DNA of 64,000 bases, taken from the NCBI GenBank assembly GCA_964017185.1, contig OZ024869.1:2254501-2318500 (forward strand), written 5' to 3'. Below are positions 1 through 11,112 of this stretch, one piece after another. How positions within the stretch are numbered: position 1 is the first letter of the stretch; the number at the start of each line of letters is the position of its first letter. The DNA is from Rugalucina vietnamica. Its lineage: Eukaryota; Mollusca; Bivalvia; Lucinida; Lucinidae. Below the pieces are notes generated by a model, which was given only the letters and a program-made list of their open reading frames with translations, was not told where the DNA came from and did not search any database. The position numbers were made by a program, and so were the translations under genes.

Positions 1-445
1 CCATGATATTACCAGGGCTGCCCCGAGAGACAAAGTTGCATGCTTGCGACACAATGACCATGATGTGTCATTAGGGTTTGACAGGCAATGACACCCAGGT
101 CTGTGAAACGAACAGTGTGACAACCATAGGACAGTGGTCAAAGATGAGGGTCTTCAAATTAGTTTTTTTCTCATGTGCTAATAGTTCATGACATTCATTA
201 GTTGAAACTGTAGCTATTACTGTCACAGTTTTATTCTTAGAAATAAGCAAGATCATGGGAAAATCCACTTAAGCAGTGTAGGGACTCATCAGAGGTTAAA
301 TCCAGGCACATAAGCTATGGGACAACGGATACAAATGGCTGGTGCATTATTTTTCATCCTTTTTAATCTTGAGGTGCAGACATACCATCAAGATGTGTAA
401 TATGCAATACCAGAGCTATGATACCTCCATAATACCTGTCAATTA

Positions 446-890
446 TGCACTAGTCATTTGTAACCACGGCCCCCCCAGACCCGGGGAACAGCGGGGACTT
501 CGACTTTTCTGAAATCAAAGCCCTGCTAAACCCGCTGCACTGCGGGGTCAAAAATACACTGAAAGCTCGGCTAAAAGCCCCCGCCCTACGGGGACCCTTA
601 AAGTCAAAAGCCATCTTTGGCTCGGTTTGTTTACCTCTCGCGAGATCTCGTCAAAGTCCAGGAAAATCTCCGATAAAACCCGGACTTAGTGGCAGTAAAA
701 TACTCTACTACCACGGGTCTTCCACCGGTAATACAACGGCTGTACACCCCGCTATTTTGGAGCGAAAACGAAACCACCGCATTACCCGTCACTGCGGGGG
801 AATGTTAGAGGTAAAATCCCGGCCCTTTTCCCCCACTACCCCCACCCTCCCCCGGGTCTGGGGGGGCCGTGGTTACAAATGACTAGTGCA
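446..890. mobile_element. GC-rich MITE, PIF/Harbinger-like
   Basis: Inverted ends of about 42 bp begin TGCACTAGTCATTTGTAACC and continue into a run of C followed by GACCCGGGG; both ends match by eye. TTA directly outside each end (443-445 and 891-893) fits a 3-bp target duplication as in PIF/Harbinger elements. The interior is GC-rich (CCCC/GGGG blocks) unlike the AT-rich surroundings, and non-coding. The superfamily is inferred from the duplication only. Confidence 0.75.
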
Positions 891-1032
891 TTACCAACAT
901 TATTATTCATATAATCAATTAATAGATGAGCAAAAAACAATAAGCTCATTTATCCTGACAAATTAGAAATTCAAACAAAGCTGTTTTATGAAAACATGCT
1001 ATTTAATGTCAGAAATATTAATAATAACAATT

Positions 1033-1263
1033 GAGCAGCATCATGAGAAAACCAGATTTTTGCCTATACGTAAACAAAGGCGCAGATCAGCTGTGCAGTA
1101 ACTGCACAGCTGATCAGGCCTCTGTTTCCACTACAGGGATAGTACAAATTGTCTTCTTAAATCTGAAAATTCGAGCTTCTAGCCCTACTCTATGACTGCA
1201 CAGACGCGAATGTGTCGGACCAAGTCGGAAACCCCGAAGACCAGTTTTCTCACACTGCGGCTC
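1033..1263. mobile_element. Hairpin MITE copy 1 (GAGCC family)
   Basis: 231 bp, AATT duplicated on both sides. Variant with GCAGATCAGCTGTGCAGTAA hairpin; inverted ends read GAGCAGCATCATGAG and CGGCTC. Confidence 0.85.
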
Positions 1264-2005
1264 AATTATTGTTCTCCAACCAAATCCCAAATTATGGCAA
1301 GGATAATAATGATAAATGAAAAAGTGAGAGAAAATCTCTGTTATTTTTCATATTTATTTGATTTTGTGACAAACTAATCGTCTGGCTCTCCTTGTACAAA
1401 GCATCACAGCATAATGTCAGGTTATAATTGACCAAGATAAATGTGGGCCTAGTGGCTGCCCTTTAAGGGATCAGAGCCAATCAAAAGATGCCTAAAATGG
1501 GATATGATCCGTTGACAAAATTATGAAGAATGATGATACTGGTTTAACCTTTGAAATGATGAACACTTTGCAAGCCTTAGCTGACCTTTTCTGGAAATGG
1601 AACATGGAAAAATTCTGCATCCAAAATCACTCCACTTTCTTGAACTCTAGAATAACATTAAAGCAGGAGCTAGCATCCCTCCCATATTAGATTGGCAATT
1701 GAAAATGAAAGCACATCAGAAACAGAATTTTCATACATGTAAATGTTATTAATTGGAAACCATTTACATGAAGAGCTTGTATTAAGTGGATTCTGTCTGT
1801 ACTCAAAATTTCACTGCTTCTGATCTAGTCTACTTGGCTACTTTTCACATTTACTTCTGATCACTTAAATTTAACCATTTCACGACTTGTCTATCAAACA
1901 AATATATTTGTAAACAGTACAAAACCTGATCAGATACCCTTTTTGCAATTGTGGAATCTGATTTTGGTCCTGCCAATATTTTTTTGTTTTGTAATTTTTT
2001 CAGTT

Positions 2006-2158
2006 GAGCCTCGTCAAGAGAAAACCAGATTTTTGCCTACGCGAAAACCATGGCGCAGAAAAGCTGTGCAGTAAATTTCAAGCTTCTAGCCTTTTCCGAG
2101 ACTGTACAAGTCAGACATGGTCAGAAACCCAAAGACCGGTTTTCTCGCATCCCGGCTC
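2006..2158. mobile_element. Hairpin MITE copy 2, internally deleted
   Basis: 153 bp with AGTT on both sides. The right half of the central hairpin and adjacent sequence are missing, so only one arm remains. Confidence 0.8.
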
Positions 2159-2300
2159 AGTTAATTCAAGTTTCATCTCTTCATGACTACAAAAATTAAA
2201 GTAAGGCAACATGCCATCAATTCAATTGATGAATGATGTCGTAATTAAAACTTTTAAAGAAACTGGTGAAGGTGGTCATTTCCTACAACAACAGACATTA

Positions 2301-2534
2301 GAGCCGCCTCGTGGGAAAACCAACAATGTGGTTTCCAAACAGGTCCGACACAAACCGGGCTGTTCAAGCACAGAAGATGGCTAGAGACTGGAAATTTTGG
2401 ATTTAGAAAGTAGAGGAATTGTACTATCCAAGTAGCGAAAACAAAGGCGCTGATCAGCTTCGCAGTTACTGCGAAGCTGATCTGCGCCTTTGTTTTCGCC
2501 TAGGCAGATCGTTGGTTTTCCCATGTGGCGGCTC
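2301..2534. mobile_element. Hairpin MITE copy 3, full length
   Basis: 234 bp with ATTA on both sides. It has the complete layout of the family: ends GAGCCGCCTCGTGGG, and a central hairpin around CTTCGCAGTTACTGCGAAG flanked by AACAAAGGCGC arms. Confidence 0.9.
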
Positions 2535-2895
2535 ATTAGATTCAACAAAAAAGCCATGCCATTTGCTCATTTATCTTGTTCAAAATGGCTGACCAGTTGC
2601 TGACCACACTCCCTGATTACCCACAATCCATCATACTTCCTACCCATCATCCATCATACTTCCTGTGATCACAAGCCACATGCAACCTGCACATTAGGTT
2701 CAAGGGATTAAATGCTGCAATTACAATAGGAAATCGACTGTAAATACAAATGAATATGGATTGAACTTCTTAAAACCGACATGAAAGTGGCAATCATCTT
2801 TAATGTATAAATGCATTTAGCAATCAAAATACACTTTCTATGTTCAGCTCACATTTATCGAGCAGAAACAAACTAGAATTGTCAGAGGATCTGAC

Positions 2896-4796
2896 TATAG
2901 CCCCGCTTCTGGGCTTTCTTCCAGGGTGAGAAAAACAATGACAGGTAACAATCCCAAGCTAGATCTTGTCAATGTTGATGCCATAAAAGGATTGATCAGT
3001 TTCTGTCAATTCTTTCTCAAGATATTGAGTGGAAACAAAATTCATCAAGGGCCGTAACTCCATCAAAATTTTGCGAAAAATCACAAGCAACAGTCCAAAG
3101 CTAGATCTTGTCGATGTTGATGTGCATACAAATTTTGGTCAGATTCTGTCAATTCGTTCTCAAGATATTGCGCAGAAACAAAATTCTGACATCAATTAAA
3201 GGCTGTAACTCCGTCAAAATTTTGCGAAAAATGACAGGCAACAATCCCAAGCCACATCTTGTCAATGTTGATGTGCATACAAAATTTGGTCAGATTCTGT
3301 CAATTCGTTCTCAAGATATTGAGCAGAAACTAAATTCTGACGTCAATCAAGGGCCGTAACTCCATCAAAATTTTGCGAAAAATGAAGGGCAACAATCCCA
3401 AATTTAAACTTGTCAATGTTGATGTGCATACAAATTTTGCCTAGATTCTGTCAATTTGGTCTCAAGATATTGAGCAGAAACGAAATTCTAAAACCAATCA
3501 AGGGCCGTAACTCAGTCAAAATTTCGCAAAGAATCGCGGGCAACAATCCCAAGCTAGATCATGTCAATGTTGATGTGCATACAAAACTTGGTCAAAATCT
3601 GTCAATTCGTTCTCAAGATATTGAGAAATTCTGATGTCAATCAAGGGCTGTAACTCCATCAAAATTTTGCGAAAAATGACGGGCAACAATCCCAAGCTAG
3701 ATCTTGTCAATGTTAATATGCATACAAAATTTGGTCAGATTCTGTCCTTTCATTCTCAAGATATTGAGCGGAAACAAAATTATGATGTAAATCAAGGGCC
3801 ATAACTCCATCAAAATTTTGCGAAAAATGACGGGCAACTATCCCAAGCTAGATCATGTCAATGTTGCTGTGCATACAAAATTTGGTCAAATTCTGTCAAT
3901 TCCTCCTCAAGATATTGAGCGGAAACGAAATTCTGACGTCAATCAAGGGCCGTAACTGCATCAAAATTTTGCTAAAAATGATGGGCAACAATCCCAAGCT
4001 AGATCATGTCAATGTTGATGTGCATACAAAATTTGGTCAAATTCTGTCAATTCCTTCTCAAGATATTGAGCGGAAACAAAATTCTGACGTCAATCATGGG
4101 CTGTAACTCCATCAAAATTTTGCGAAAAATGATGGGCAACAATCCCAAGCTAGATCTTGTCAATGTTGATATGCATGCAAAATTTGGTCAGATTCTGTCC
4201 TTTCATTCTCAAGATATTGAGCGGAAACAAAATTATGTTGTCAATCAAGGGCCGTAACTCCATCAAAATTTTGTGAAAAATGATGGGCAACAATCCCAAG
4301 CTAGATCATGTCAATGTTGATGTGCATACGAAATTTGGTCAAATTCTGTCAATTCCTTCTCAAGATATTGAGCGGAAACGAAATTCTGACGTCAATCAAG
4401 GGCCGTAACTCCATCAAAATTTTGTGAAAATTGACGGGCAACAATCCCAAGCTAGATCATGTCAATGTTGATGTGCATGCAAAATTTGGTCAAATTCTGT
4501 CAATTCCTTCTCAAGATATTGAGAGGAAACAAAATTCTGACATCAATCAAGGACCGTAACTCCATCAAAATTTCGCGAAAAATGGCAACAATCCCAAGCT
4601 AGATCTTGTCAATGTTGATGTGCATACAAAATTTGGTCAGATTCTGTCATTTTGTTCTGAAGATATTGAGCGGAAACGAAATGTTAACGGAATGACGGAA
4701 CCACGGAATCACGAAATCACAGAATCACGGAATCACGGAACCACGGAAGGACAGGGTGAATCCAGTATAGCCCCACTTTTCCAAAGCGGGGCTATA
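2896..4796. mobile_element. Tandem-array element 1, 151-bp units with terminal hairpin
   Basis: Begins TATAGCCCCGCTT; ends with a hairpin 4766-4796 (TATAGCCCCACTT and its inverse). In between are about twelve diverged 151-bp units; starts of the ATGTCAATGTTGATGTGCAT motif recur at 4003, 4154 and 4305. A short-period repeat (CGGAATCACGGAACCA type) at 4683-4750 precedes the hairpin. Several 74-83-codon open frames here are repeat artefacts: unit length is not a multiple of three. Confidence 0.8.
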
Positions 4797-5365
4797 AAAA
4801 AGTCTGGTATATTTGAGATCATTTGAAAGGTTTGAGATCTGGCAGCATTTAGCATGGAAATGGAACTCAATTTGATTTTTCAGAATTAAATTCCTAGTGA
4901 CAAAATTTAGCATCATTTCAGATAAGCCAGTCTGGTAATGTGACAAACATCTTACTTAATGAGACCAAAAGAAGGACAAAGCTGCAAGACCCTTTAGATC
5001 ATCTCCTGGAAAATTCAGCTGAAGAGACCAACCATCCCTATGACCTTTTAAAGCATCATGGACAATGCAGGAAGCTGAAAATTATTCATGATCAAAACCG
5101 AATAATTTAATGTCCTTCCTGGATTAAAAGGACCTGACCATGTAATTAGTAACAGTGGTCAGCCTGATCATATTTCTGGTCATTTATCACCCCATTTATC
5201 ATCTTCTAGCCACCCACCCCTCCATAATGTTTGGTCAATGGCATACCATAGATGTTCTAGTAAACACACCTCTACATTTTTGTTGGAAAATCATGGCTTC
5301 TTGCTTGTACTGGTGTTTTCCACTCCATTCAACAACTTTTAAGGTCACATAAAGATGGAACTTCA
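4797..5365. other. Non-coding stretch, nothing recognised
   Basis: AT-rich sequence between two elements. No exon of NAXD and no repeat boundary could be identified on either strand. Confidence 0.5.
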
Positions 5366-5628
5366 ATTTAACATCAGGAAAAAATGTCCGTGAAATGTAT
5401 ACCCCCTCATACCCCTCTTTTATATAGTAAAACTGGGGTTTACAGGGGTATACTTTTTTATTTTTGCTCCAAAACATAGATTGTGGGTACTTGATAGAAC
5501 TGCCTCGAACGAGTAACCTCAATCTATGATAAGAAAAAAATTATACCAATGTATACCCCCATTGACACTATATAAAAGTGGGGTATGAGGGGGTATTTAT
5601 CTCATGGACATGTTTTCCTGATGAAGCC
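5366..5628. mobile_element. Palindromic MITE (AACCGCC family) copy a
   Basis: Inverted orientation. Ends read ACATCAGGAAAAAATGTCC and GGACATGTTTTCCTGATG. Inside are the TATACCCCC/AAGTGGGGT blocks and a degraded central palindrome around CATAGATTGTGGGTAC. Confidence 0.7.
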
Positions 5629-6051
5629 TCATCCAAATACAAGAGATACCTGAGATCAAACTCACCAACCCTGGTAAAAGTTGAGTGGCTTAACCACTAC
5701 ACCACAGAGACATTTAGGAAAATCTTGTTGGTTTTTTTTTTTGCCATACATCATAACATGTACAGTTGTGCATGATTGTACATGTACTTGCATGGACATG
5801 CAAAGTGCTATAAATAAAGGTTTAAAGGAATAGATTCGGAATCGCATAAGACGCCGTATGTTTACGTAAAATACCATCATACATTCATTCCTGGTACAAG
5901 AGAATATATATCGGGTTTGTTACGCAAGATATTCGTATTCAAAGTTGGGAAACCTTCGTTTTTTCCTGCATCTGAGTGAATCGACATCTTTATCGGGTAT
6001 GGTTACCAGTTTATCGATAATTACACGGTGAACGCGGTAACCAGTATAAAG

Positions 6052-6075
6052 CTGTGACGTCACTCACTCACTTTC
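6052..6075 (+). promoter_or_regulatory. CRE palindrome in subterminal inverted repeat, left
   Basis: CTGTGACGTCACTCACTCAC followed by TTTC; contains the CREB/ATF site TGACGTCA. Exact inverse copy at 7313-7336. It lies about 150 bp upstream of the THAP ATG. A promoter role is inferred. Confidence 0.5.
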
Positions 6076-6220
6076 TCTTTAAGCCGCTCATTTCAATTGC
6101 AAGACGTTCAAATATTCTCGCGATAATTTCGTTATTTTACTTTGTATTTGTGGATATTTTCTGCGTTAAACTTGATAGAAGTGTTTATGTGATAATACCG
6201 GAGAATAATATTTACCGAAG

Positions 6221-6328
6221 ATGCCTCAGTGCCAAGCGATTAACTGGAAAAACAAGCCACAGAAAGGAGGTAAAAGTTTTTACCTGTCGTCGGCTTTTCA
6301 CTTCCCCCAAAGCGATAAAAAATCGTAG
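6221..6328 (+). pseudogene. THAP-type zinc finger fragment, first exon
   Basis: Reads MPQCQAINWKNKPQKGGKSF then HFPQSDKK and stop. The start MPxC, the KGGKSF block and the FHFPQ motif are typical of THAP domains at the start of transposases. The second zinc ligand, expected where W9 stands, is lost, so the finger is probably dead. No downstream exon was found inside the element. Confidence 0.6.
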
Positions 6329-6543
6329 GTGTAGACATTTTCACTATTTCTTATTAATAATCCAGTATGAACAGAATGGAATTACTGTTACATGTATCTA
6401 CGCACGGTAGTTTTTATTCAGAATTTTGGCATTTCACAAACAATTCGTCAAAGAATCGCGCACAATAGAAAAATGATAGGAATTCGCAAGTTTTTCATCC
6501 ATTTTATTCCAAAACGGAATAGGTACACACGCCAGGGGTAATC

Positions 6544-6574
<31 letters not shown>

Positions 6575-7312
6575 TAGATCTAATTTGATTAATTTGCTTC
6601 AGTTATCTGTTTTATTTAATTTATAATCGGAGGTGACCCGCACATCTCTAATTGTTTTTCAATGCGCATGCATTTCTAATTTGTTTGCCACCAATCCAGA
6701 AAAGATTTTCATTCATGCAGATAATTATTTTTAGCATGTGAAACGGTAAACCCGCCTCAAACGGTCAGCTGACCCGTCAACAATGACTGCAATTAAAGTT
6801 GTTTACATTAAGACACGCGCCATCAAAAGATGCGACCGCAATTCTTTAAATCGTTTGATCGCCATTATAAGTTGTTTACATAAAGACACGCGCCATCAAA
6901 AGATACGACCGCCATTCTTTAAATCGTTTGATCGCGATTATATGTATGAAAGATTATCGACTACCTAACTATCGTTACATAATATTTTGATTGGATTTAC
7001 ATCATAAAGGTGCGAAATACACTCGGATGGATGTCTCTAAGATGCTTTTTTGGCTCATAGACAACAAAACACAGGTAAATATTAGGACGTATCGCGGCAA
7101 AAACAACTTGCGCCCCGGGAATCACCACTGAGGAAAAGCATGTGTCCGAGCCCAGATTTACTCGTCCCGGGACGCCGGGTCCTGCGTCTGCGAGATCCCT
7201 GTGACAGATGACATTTTTGTCTGTTTTTATTTCTTTCTTTTTTCTTACCTTAATCTGCGAATTTTATCGATAAATGAAGTGGAGTACGATCGCTTGTAAA
7301 TGGCTCTCAACC

Positions 7313-7336
7313 GAAAGTGAGTGAGTGACGTCACAG
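7313..7336 (-). promoter_or_regulatory. CRE palindrome in subterminal inverted repeat, right
   Basis: Exact inverse of 6052-6075, again carrying TGACGTCA. Confidence 0.5.
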
Positions 7337-7806
7337 GTAAACAAATATGGCGGCAACCTTCGCGATTCGAGACGCATTTTAGCATAATTTTCAATCGATG
7401 ATTGTGTACTTATAATGGGGTAAATCGTTGGAATTTGATTTGTAACACGTACTGTAACATCTAAATAAATATGTACAGGGCCAAATATGCGTTTCCGAAT
7501 CGATTCCTTTAAACCAATACATGCATATTAAAATTTAATGCAAGTTATTAAACGGAACATCTATAAAAAAGGTTTCACATGGTTAATTGAACGTTATACA
7601 TGCAGGCTATATTTCACTGTGGGTGCCATTATTAGAACCATTACCAACATGTTCATAATGCTAATACTGTCTCTAAAGGTCAACCCTTGGGTGTTTAATT
7701 TCACAGTCACATGCTTCGTGGAGACATCAGGCTAGTGGGAGGGGGAATTCTAAATGCCTCTGATTCATCATTGTCCAACTATAACCAATGGCTGATGATG
7801 TTAATT

Positions 7807-8041
7807 GTGCCTGTGCATGAGAAAACCAACAATTTGCATGGGCAAAAACAAAGCCGCAGATCAGCTTCGCGGTAACCGCGAAGCTGATCAGCGCCTTTGT
7901 TTTTGCTACACGGATAGTACGATCCCTCTCCTACTTAAATACAAAATTTCAAGCCTCTAACCATCTTCTGTGACTGTACAGCCTGGTTTGTGTCGGACCT
8001 GGTCAGAAACCCAAATTGTTGGTTTTCTCATGCACAGGCTC
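7807..8041. mobile_element. Hairpin MITE copy 4, full length
   Basis: 235 bp with AATT on both sides. Ends of the GTGCCTGTGCATGAG type; central hairpin CTTCGCGGTAACCGCGAAG intact. Confidence 0.88.
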
Positions 8042-8094
8042 AATTACAAACATGGTCCATCAATAGCTTGTCCAAGACTTTTCATTAGTCATAT

Positions 8095-8309
8095 GAGCCA
8101 CGATGCAAGAAAAACAGTCTTCTGCATTTCCGACCAGGTCCCACACAAACCGGCCTGTACAGCCACAGAGGAAGGCTAGAAGCTTGCAACTTTGAATTTC
8201 TAAAGTAAACAGATTTTACAATCTGTGTACAAAAACAAAGATGTTGATCAACTGATCTGTGTCATTGTTTTTGCAAAGACAAAAAGCAGTTTTTCTCAAG
8301 ACACAGCTC
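8095..8309. mobile_element. Hairpin MITE copy 5, diverged
   Basis: 215 bp with ATAT on both sides; lies only 53 bp from copy 4. Hairpin arms are eroded (AAGATGTTGATCAACTGATC). Confidence 0.8.
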
Positions 8310-9715
8310 ATATTTTGCATGACAATAAATGCGGAAGTGGTATTATAATCCCTTCATAATAATTATGCTGGTACATTTATCTCTGCAAATGAGCACTGAA
8401 AATATTTTTGCGTGATGGACCGTGCACACTATAACTAAGTAAGAAAGATGGTTGTTTTGATATGTATATGGCCAGCAATTTTAACCGTCCATATGGTTTC
8501 TCTAAGACCTTGTCATAATAATTTTTCCATTTCTGCTAATTAAGGAAGAGCAACAACAGTTACTCATACCTGTAATTGGAAAACAATGTGCAACTAGTAC
8601 TGATAAACTACCTCTTGGAAAACAGCCCAGGAACATTGTAATTATGATAAAGGAAAAGGACTGAACTTGCTACAACATATAGCTACAGAGCCTGGAAGAG
8701 TCCGTTCTAAAACCCACATGCAGTTTATAGCCCTAACAAGGAGGTTGCTAGATGATGATTGAAGGATGGTAGCTTCTATTGAGTGTCTTCAAAATGTAAA
8801 AATCATCATCTATTTCAGTAGCTAGCATGCAATTCTACTCATTATAACCAATATCAATCACAGACTGACCATTATTGATGCAAATGTTACTTGGGTTCAA
8901 AATTTGGACAGCAAGATAAGTAGAATCTCATAAGTCACAGACAGAACTATATTAGACTAGCCCAGACTAAACCAATACAATGTGACCAGTTCATTAGAGA
9001 GAGATCATGATGCATGAAACCTGGGATATAATTATATTAAGCGAACATCAATGGGGTTAATCAGCCTTAAAGCAGTCATGCAGGAGACCTGAGTGTCTTT
9101 AATTTTCATAGAATCACAAGATAGGCTTTCACATGACATGACTAATATATCAGCAACGACAGAGATGTAAATATCATAATGCTCCCTGGAGAAAGTCTGC
9201 AGAATAAATGTAGACCACCATCAATTTAACCATGTAATGCAAAAACCTACATTTGCGTATGTAAACACAATGTATGAGGCAAAAAAAGTGTCTTTTCCCT
9301 ACATACATGGATAGTACAACCCCTCTTAATATGTTGTAATTTCATATTCAAGTCTCTTGCAGTAAAGGTCAGGTTGAGGGGACGCTAAGGTTTTCATGGC
9401 TTATATGTAAACACTATCCTTTTTGTTTTCAAAAACAAGATGGCCATAACATCTCTTGGTACTACCGTCCCAGCAAGAACCCAAATAAGAATGGAATAAC
9501 AAAACTGTGTACACATCTGACAAAAATGCTTCCACATATTTTACCCATAAACAAAGAAGTGTAGAGTATCTAACAATTACCAAGATTTTCTCTGCAAACA
9601 TGGGGTCAAAGTGGGTTGTCATTTTTTCCATAAAAAGTGAGGGCTCATTTCTCAGTAATGAAATGCAAACACAGACTCATCTCGGCTATGTTTACTCTAT
9701 GGCAGACCTTTATTT
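8310..9715. other. Intergenic or terminal NAXD intron, no gene seen
   Basis: AT-rich DNA. I searched the minus strand here for the missing NAXD C-terminal exon and found none. A short MITE-like scrap (CTACATACATGGATAGTACA) is at 9299-9320. Confidence 0.5.
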
Positions 9716-9949
9716 GAGCCGCCCCATGGGAAAACCAACAATCTGCATAGGCGAAAACAAAGGCGCAGATCAGCTTCGCGGTAACCGCGAAGCTGATCAG
9801 CACCTTTGTTTTCGCTACTCAGATAGTACAAATCTTCCTCTACTTAACTCCAAAATTTCAAGCTTCTAGCTCTTTTCTGTGACTGTACAGGTCGGTTTGT
9901 GTCGGACCTGTTCCGAAACCACATTGTTGGTTTTCCCACGAGGCGGCTC
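9716..9949. mobile_element. Hairpin MITE copy 6, full length
   Basis: 234 bp with ATTT on both sides; ends GAGCCGCCCCATGGG, hairpin CTTCGCGGTAACCGCGAAG perfect. Confidence 0.9.
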
Positions 9950-10116
9950 ATTTACTCTTCTGACAATATGTATCTGTTCTTAGTTTCAGAAAAATGCATC
10001 AAATTTATTTTCTTTTCACAAAAGCAATTTATTAATCTATTCACATTAATCAATTTAATAGAAAATGCATTTTTCTCCAAATAAAATCAGTTGAGCCACA
10101 TAGCTGGAAAACATAT

Positions 10117-10352
10117 GAGCCACGTCGTGAGAAAACGGGATTATTGCATATGCGAAAAACAAAGGCGCAGATCAGCTTCGCAGTAACTGCGAAGCTGATC
10201 AGCGCCTTTGTTTTCGTTACATGGATAGTACAATTTCTCTTCTTATTAAATCCAAAATTTCCAGCTTCTATCCTGCTTCTGTGACTGTACAGGTCGGTTT
10301 GTGTCAGACCTGGTCGGAAACCCCGAAGACCGGTTTTCTCATGACGCGGCTC
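10117..10352. mobile_element. Hairpin MITE copy 7, full length
   Basis: 236 bp with ATAT on both sides; ends GAGCCACGTCGTGAG. A scrap of another copy (TTGAGCCACATAGCTGG) is 25 bp to the left at 10091. Confidence 0.9.
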
Positions 10353-10985
10353 ATATAATGAGGTGTTCGCACCATCAAAGAGCCCAGCAATGACTTGCCG
10401 GATAAACCTGAGCATCTAACCAGAATGACCAGAAACTTCGCCATCTTCAAGAATGCAGCTTATGTTCTTATCTTTCAAGTGAGCACTGTGAGCACTAAGG
10501 CTCTGATCATTAAAATATCCACAATGATCTTATGCTGCAAAATTTGTTGAGTTTATTTGTTTGTTAGTTTGGTTATGGCTCACATCCTAGTCAACAATTT
10601 TTCAGTCAAATTGGGACAGAGCCACTGCCTGGGCATCAATCAGTATTATGGGAAGCTTCGAGTCGTGCTCAAGGACAATACACTGCAGAGGCAGGTATCA
10701 AACCGTTCCCATTGTTGAGTGCAGCGATGGTTTAATGACCAAGAGCTAATGCCATACTAAGATAGGACCTTCGTTAAAAGTCTCAGCCCAAATACTGGTA
10801 GAGCCAGGGAACTAACCCATCAACAATGGTTTACAAGGCTGCAAAGTGGCTTAACCAATATGTCATAGAGGCTTTTACTGCTGACTCCATGATCATCAAA
10901 GCGCTCATATGCCACCACTTTGGTTTTGCTGTAAATGGTGCTCACTTCAGAATGTTCCAATATCTTTTCTAGTCATTTCACGTAC
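10353..10985. other. NAXD intron or flank, dispersed-repeat sequence
   Basis: Includes a segment (10560-10800) with AGTCAACAATTTTTCAGTC and GTGCTCAAGGACAATACACT phrases that recur near 13345-13440 and look like an old tRNA-derived SINE body. No exon is supported. Confidence 0.4.
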
Positions 10986-11112
10986 CTTTTGACATCTACC
11001 TTGTTCTCTGCAGCAGCATGAGCCCAGAAGGTGAATGTACCCATAGATCCTGAAAGTAGGTCACCCTGACCTCCACATCGCCTGGCACTTCCCTCACCAC
11101 AACATACTAATA
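10986..11112 (-). CDS. NAXD: NAXD exon 9, with the catalytic GGQGD motif
   Basis: Between TTTCAG and GTACGTG. Encodes [20 protein letters not shown] then [30 protein letters not shown] is the most conserved block of the family and holds the catalytic Asp. The exon ends in phase 2 at a good donor, so at least one more exon must follow at lower coordinates. Confidence 0.93.

Larger units (their letters stand above)
5826..7508. mobile_element. DNA transposon with THAP exon, TTAA target duplication
   Basis: Ends are inverted: AGGAATAGATTCGGAATCGC on the left and the inverse of AGGAATCGATTCGGAAACGC on the right, each flanked by TTAA (5822-5825, 7509-7512). Further in, a perfect 24-bp inverted pair containing the CRE palindrome TGACGTCA lies at 6052-6075 and 7313-7336. 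A THAP-like first exon starts at 6221. A ~70-bp tandem duplication (6799-6938) and a poly-T run (6547-6571) are inside. A TTAA duplication with a THAP domain suggests Kolobok or a similar superfamily. No catalytic domain was seen, so it is non-autonomous or decayed. Confidence 0.75.

Noticed and set aside
3108..4257. Several overlapping 74-83-codon open frames starting MSMLMCIQ
   Set aside because: They repeat at 151 bp and come from tandem-array element 1; unit length is not a multiple of three and there is no start context or splice support.
10369..10480. Plus-strand frame EPSNDLPDKPEHLTRMT followed by a GTGAGC donor, resembling an exon
   Set aside because: No recognised family, no partner exons and an acceptor that would lie inside a MITE.
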